Below the pieces are notes generated by a model. It made no database searches. It was given only the letters and a program-made list of their open reading frames with translations, and was not told the DNA's origin. From Bacillus thuringiensis (GTDB taxonomy: Bacteria; Bacillota; Bacilli; Bacillales; Bacillaceae_G), in assembly GCF_014932895.1 (NCBI RefSeq), contig NZ_JACYOF010000006.1:124001-188000 (forward strand): DNA of 64,000 nucleotides, written 5' to 3'. A program made the translations under genes and the position numbers. Positions 61,310 to 64,000 of the stretch are shown here, piece by piece. Each line of letters begins with the position of its first letter. Within the stretch, counting starts at the first letter, position 1.

Positions 61310-64000
61310 CTAACTGTGTTTTAGAGTTGATAAGAATTTTTCTAAAGACTCTTGGTCTAATTTCGCTTCTGGAAAATCACTTGCTACAAATCCTACCTCT
61401 TCTGTTTCAGAACAAAACGAGATGAGGGCTTTAATATTATCCAAAATGTTATCTATAAGACCTTGAATTTCTATCATTGAAAAAACTGAGCTGTAATTGA
61501 CTCTTAGACAAAATTTGTTTCTAAGTACATACGGTTCAAATTCCAATAAATAAATTCTTTTTTCTCGATAGTCTTTAACTGTTTCACTGAGATAGCTATG
61601 AAAAGAGAAAAACTCTGACTGAAAGAAAGATTGATCAATTTTCCCCAAGTAGTTATAACTGAATAATGCATCAGGAAACATCACGGCCGGACTTTTGTTT
61701 ATCCATCTGGCTATACCATATCCAATACCTTCGTTCGGCAGTTCTCGTATTATATTTTTGACATACTTTAATAGGTCTCCATCCGGTGATACAAGATTGG
61801 AATCCCTTAAAAACACAGGATAAACAGATGTGAACCATCCAACAGTTCTAGAAAGATCGATTTCTTGCTGAAACGGCTTACGACCATGTGATTCTATATC
61901 TATTAGGACACCATCACCTTGAGTAAACTTCTTCAATGCTAAAGCAATAGCAGCTAAAACTGTCTCGTTTACTTTCGTCCCATAATACTTAGGTACTTCT
62001 TTCAGGAGCCCTCTAGTTTCCTTTTCATCTAAGAAGCTCTCTAGTTGCTTCCTGGTCCCTTCTGTCCCTTTTTCTAAATGAGATAAGTGATTTAATTTCA
62101 TGCTTTTCTGTTGAATCCAGTAATTTTTCTCTTTATCTAGTATCTCTTGGGGCACACTAGATAAAGAATTAGACCATTCTTTATAGGAAGTAGCTTCATG
62201 AAGAAGCTTTAATTCACGTCCGGATAAAAGTTGATCCATGAGCACATCTAAATCTTGCAGCAATATCTGCCAAGAAACCATATCCACAACAAGATGGTGT
62301 GCGATAATGACCACTTCATTATCAAGGTGATTCCCCATATTAAAGTAAGCTGCCGATATCAGTGGCCCTTGTGTAATGTCCAGAGTTTTCTGTAAATTCG
62401 TTGCATATTCTATTACCTTTTTATTTTGTTCCTGTGTTTTACTGAAGTCTATGTACGTCACATCCAAGGATTGGTTGTCATTCATGTACTCCTGTATCCA
62501 GCCCGTTTCTTCCCTTGAAAATCTCAATCGCAAAGACTCATGAGTCTCCACGAGACATTCCATGGCTTGCTTAAAGAAATTAAAAGTTACAGAATGGCGG
62601 ACCTTCAGGCGAAGAGCCTGATTCCAATGATTAGGGTATAAAAATTGTTGTTCAAAGAACCATTCTTGAATTGGTGTTAACGGTACTACACCTTCCGCTT
62701 TCCCTCTTTTCAAATGTTGTTCTTTAACCTTTTCCATACAAATGGCCATATTAGCAATGGTCCTTTTATCAAAGATGTCCTTTGGCTTTAAATTCCATCC
62801 TTTTTCCATAGCTTTGGAGGAAATTTGAATAGCAAGTATAGAGTCTCCGCCCATTTCAAAAAAACTATCCTCTATCCCAACTGATTCGCTCAATACTTCT
62901 TGAAAAATAGTAGTAAGTTCAATCTCACGGCTTGTTCTCGGAGCTGTGAACGTCTTGGATGAGATTTCATTTTCCATTTCCTGCAGTTTTTTTGTATCCA
63001 CCTTTCCATTTTGAGTCAATGGAAGTTCAGGCAAAACGACAAATTGGTGTGGCATCATATAATGAGGCAACTTATCTGTTAGTTCCACTTTCAGTTCTTC
63101 TAGTGAAAAATCTATAGATGAAGTGACAATATAAGCAACCAGCCGGACCCCTTTTTTCTTTTCTTGTTTTACTAATACTACTGATTTAAAAACTTCTTGG
63201 TGCTCTTCAATTGCAGCCTCAATCTCTGCCACTTCAATACGAAAACCGTTTACTTTCACCTGGCCATCCATCCTACCCAAAAATTGGATACTGCCATCTT
63301 CGTTGTATCTAGCCAAATCACCAGTTTTATACAATCTGTCTCCGTTCCCAAATGGATTAGGTATAAAGCGTTCGGCTGTCATTGTCGGCTGATTATTATA
63401 TCCGCGAGTTATCCCTTGACCTGCTATATAAATCTCTCCTACTGTCCCTTTCGGTACAAGATTTAATGAGCTATCAAGTATAAATATTCTTGCGTGTGCA
63501 GAGGGAAAACCAATCGGTACTACCGAATGCTGTCCATCTTCTAATTGATAACAACTAGCCCAAACCGTACCTTCCGTCGGTCCATATTCATTAAACATAG
63601 TAAGAGATGGAAAATGCTCCTTCTGAAAAGAATGTAAACTTTGCGGGAACTGCTCTCCAGCTACAATTACAGTTTGTAAATATCTAATTTTCTTTTTATT
63701 TGCTTGATTCAGCAGTAATTGAACAAACGACGGTACACTTAAGATGTGAGTAACTTGCTGATTCTCCATTATCTCTATGAGCTGTTTGACATCTAATCGT
63801 TTATCTACCTCTGTTAGAACAATTTTCCCTCCAACAGCCAACGTCCAGAAAATCCCTACCATTGAACTGTCAAATGAAATGGATGAAAGTAACAGAAAAT
63901 TACAATTACCAGAAAGTTTAAATAACTCTTTTCTGGCCATCATAGAATAATAAATATTTTCATGAGTCACCATGACCCCTTTTGGTCTCCCTGTAGAACC
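61310..64000 (-). CDS. NRPS, A(partial)-T-E, continues beyond the window
   Basis: The reading frame is open to the right edge, where it encodes the A3 core GSTGRPKGVMVTH, so the N-terminus lies outside. Visible are the rest of the A domain (FNEYGPTEGTVWA, YKTGDLARY, NGKVDTKKL), T (DSFFEMGGDSILAI near 62840), and E (HHLVVDMVSW near 62290; EGIGYGIARW; FSYNYLGKID). The acidic C-terminal tail (AKLDQESLEKFLSTLKHS) looks like a donor docking helix for the next protein, 18 bp downstream. The module delivers a D-amino acid. Specificity was not assigned. Confidence 0.93.
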   Translation of the reverse strand, partial: GSTGRPKGVMVTHENIYYSMMARKELFKLSGNCNFLLLSSISFDSSMVGIFWTLAVGGKIVLTEVDKRLDVKQLIEIMENQQVTHILSVPSFVQLLLNQANKKKIRYLQTVIVAGEQFPQSLHSFQKEHFPSLTMFNEYGPTEGTVWASCYQLEDGQHSVVPIGFPSAHARIFILDSSLNLVPKGTVGEIYIAGQGITRGYNNQPTMTAERFIPNPFGNGDRLYKTGDLARYNEDGSIQFLGRMDGQVKVNGFRIEVAEIEAAIEEHQEVFKSVVLVKQEKKKGVRLVAYIVTSSIDFSLEELKVELTDKLPHYMMPHQFVVLPELPLTQNGKVDTKKLQEMENEISSKTFTAPRTSREIELTTIFQEVLSESVGIEDSFFEMGGDSILAIQISSKAMEKGWNLKPKDIFDKRTIANMAICMEKVKEQHLKRGKAEGVVPLTPIQEWFFEQQFLYPNHWNQALRLKVRHSVTFNFFKQAMECLVETHESLRLRFSREETGWIQEYMNDNQSLDVTYIDFSKTQEQNKKVIEYATNLQKTLDITQGPLISAAYFNMGNHLDNEVVIIAHHLVVDMVSWQILLQDLDVLMDQLLSGRELKLLHEATSYKEWSNSLSSVPQEILDKEKNYWIQQKSMKLNHLSHLEKGTEGTRKQLESFLDEKETRGLLKEVPKYYGTKVNETVLAAIALALKKFTQGDGVLIDIESHGRKPFQQEIDLSRTVGWFTSVYPVFLRDSNLVSPDGDLLKYVKNIIRELPNEGIGYGIARWINKSPAVMFPDALFSYNYLGKIDQSFFQSEFFSFHSYLSETVKDYREKRIYLLEFEPYVLRNKFCLRVNYSSVFSMIEIQGLIDNILDNIKALISFCSETEEVGFVASDFPEAKLDQESLEKFLSTLKHS

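Noticed and set aside
43681-64000. Assignment to a known Bacillus lipopeptide (kurstakin, fengycin, surfactin, bacillibactin)
   Set aside because: Module order, the hydroxylase with dead C domain, and the type II PKS genes do not fit those clusters, and the starter module is outside the window.
51090-64000. Amino-acid predictions for the A domains other than the Thr module
   Set aside because: Pocket residues read by eye did not match a code I can name with confidence. A predictor run on each domain would be decisive.

Overview
The window looks like a low-GC Gram-positive genome, most likely the Bacillus cereus/thuringiensis group. The evidence is AT-rich sequence, strong AGGAGG ribosome sites, an RsfA sporulation regulator, a near-perfect PlcR box in front of a subtilase, an M-box Mg2+ riboswitch, an RNPP-type (PlcR/NprR-like) regulator, and scattered degenerate insertion sequences. 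Species identity is an inference; no rRNA or tRNA gene is visible.

Layout. 1-4.2 kb: the N-terminus of an MgtA-type Mg2+ ATPase, a BcrC-like PAP2 phosphatase, a decayed ftsW/rodA copy, mgtE behind an M-box riboswitch, and a decayed yxeA-like gene. 4.3-15.2 kb: a secreted S8 protease, rsfA, a MacB-like ABC pair, HtrA, and a two-component system whose putative operator motif recurs at the ABC promoter. Three copies of a ~330-390 bp structured repeat lie here; they resemble IS200/IS605 omegaRNA-type ends and have no transposase. 15.2-25.5 kb: a Zn-ribbon protein, an EVE-like/HNH nuclease, a Nudix hydrolase, a spore-type small protein, an MmyB-like regulator divergent from a solitary ketosynthase, a sodium:solute symporter with a DUF3311 partner, a serine beta-lactamase-like hydrolase, and many gene relics (IS3, IS6, PadR, LysE).

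25.9-28.1 kb holds the most unusual locus. An HTH-TPR regulator of the RNPP quorum-sensing type is translationally coupled to a secreted protein that is only a signal peptide plus 37 tandem heptapeptides (mostly AEELPDY) and a 4-residue tail. AEELPDY resembles the PapR heptapeptide pheromone (ADLPFEF), so this may be a multi-copy pro-pheromone. 28.4-34.9 kb: a membrane-anchored protein of unknown function, a permuted papain-fold secreted hydrolase, an RND pump, and a divergent PadR/HAAS regulator pair with a leaderless promoter.

34.9-64.0 kb is one tightly packed minus-strand biosynthetic operon that continues beyond the right edge. It encodes NRPS modules (A)-T-E | C-A-T-E-C | C*-A-T | C-A(Thr)-T-C-A-T-TE, a SyrP/TauD-like hydroxylase beside the C*-A-T protein (C* lacks the catalytic histidines and looks like an Interface domain), an MbtH protein, and a SyrD/PvdE-like exporter. 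It also encodes a complete reducing type II PKS set: ketoreductase, ACP, KS-alpha with an active Cys, a chain-length factor with Gln at that position, and a FabZ-like dehydratase. A class III aminotransferase and an aldehyde dehydrogenase complete it. Inferred product: a probably cyclised lipopeptide or polyene-peptide with at least two D-residues, one beta-hydroxylated residue and one threonine. I do not recognise it as a known pathway.
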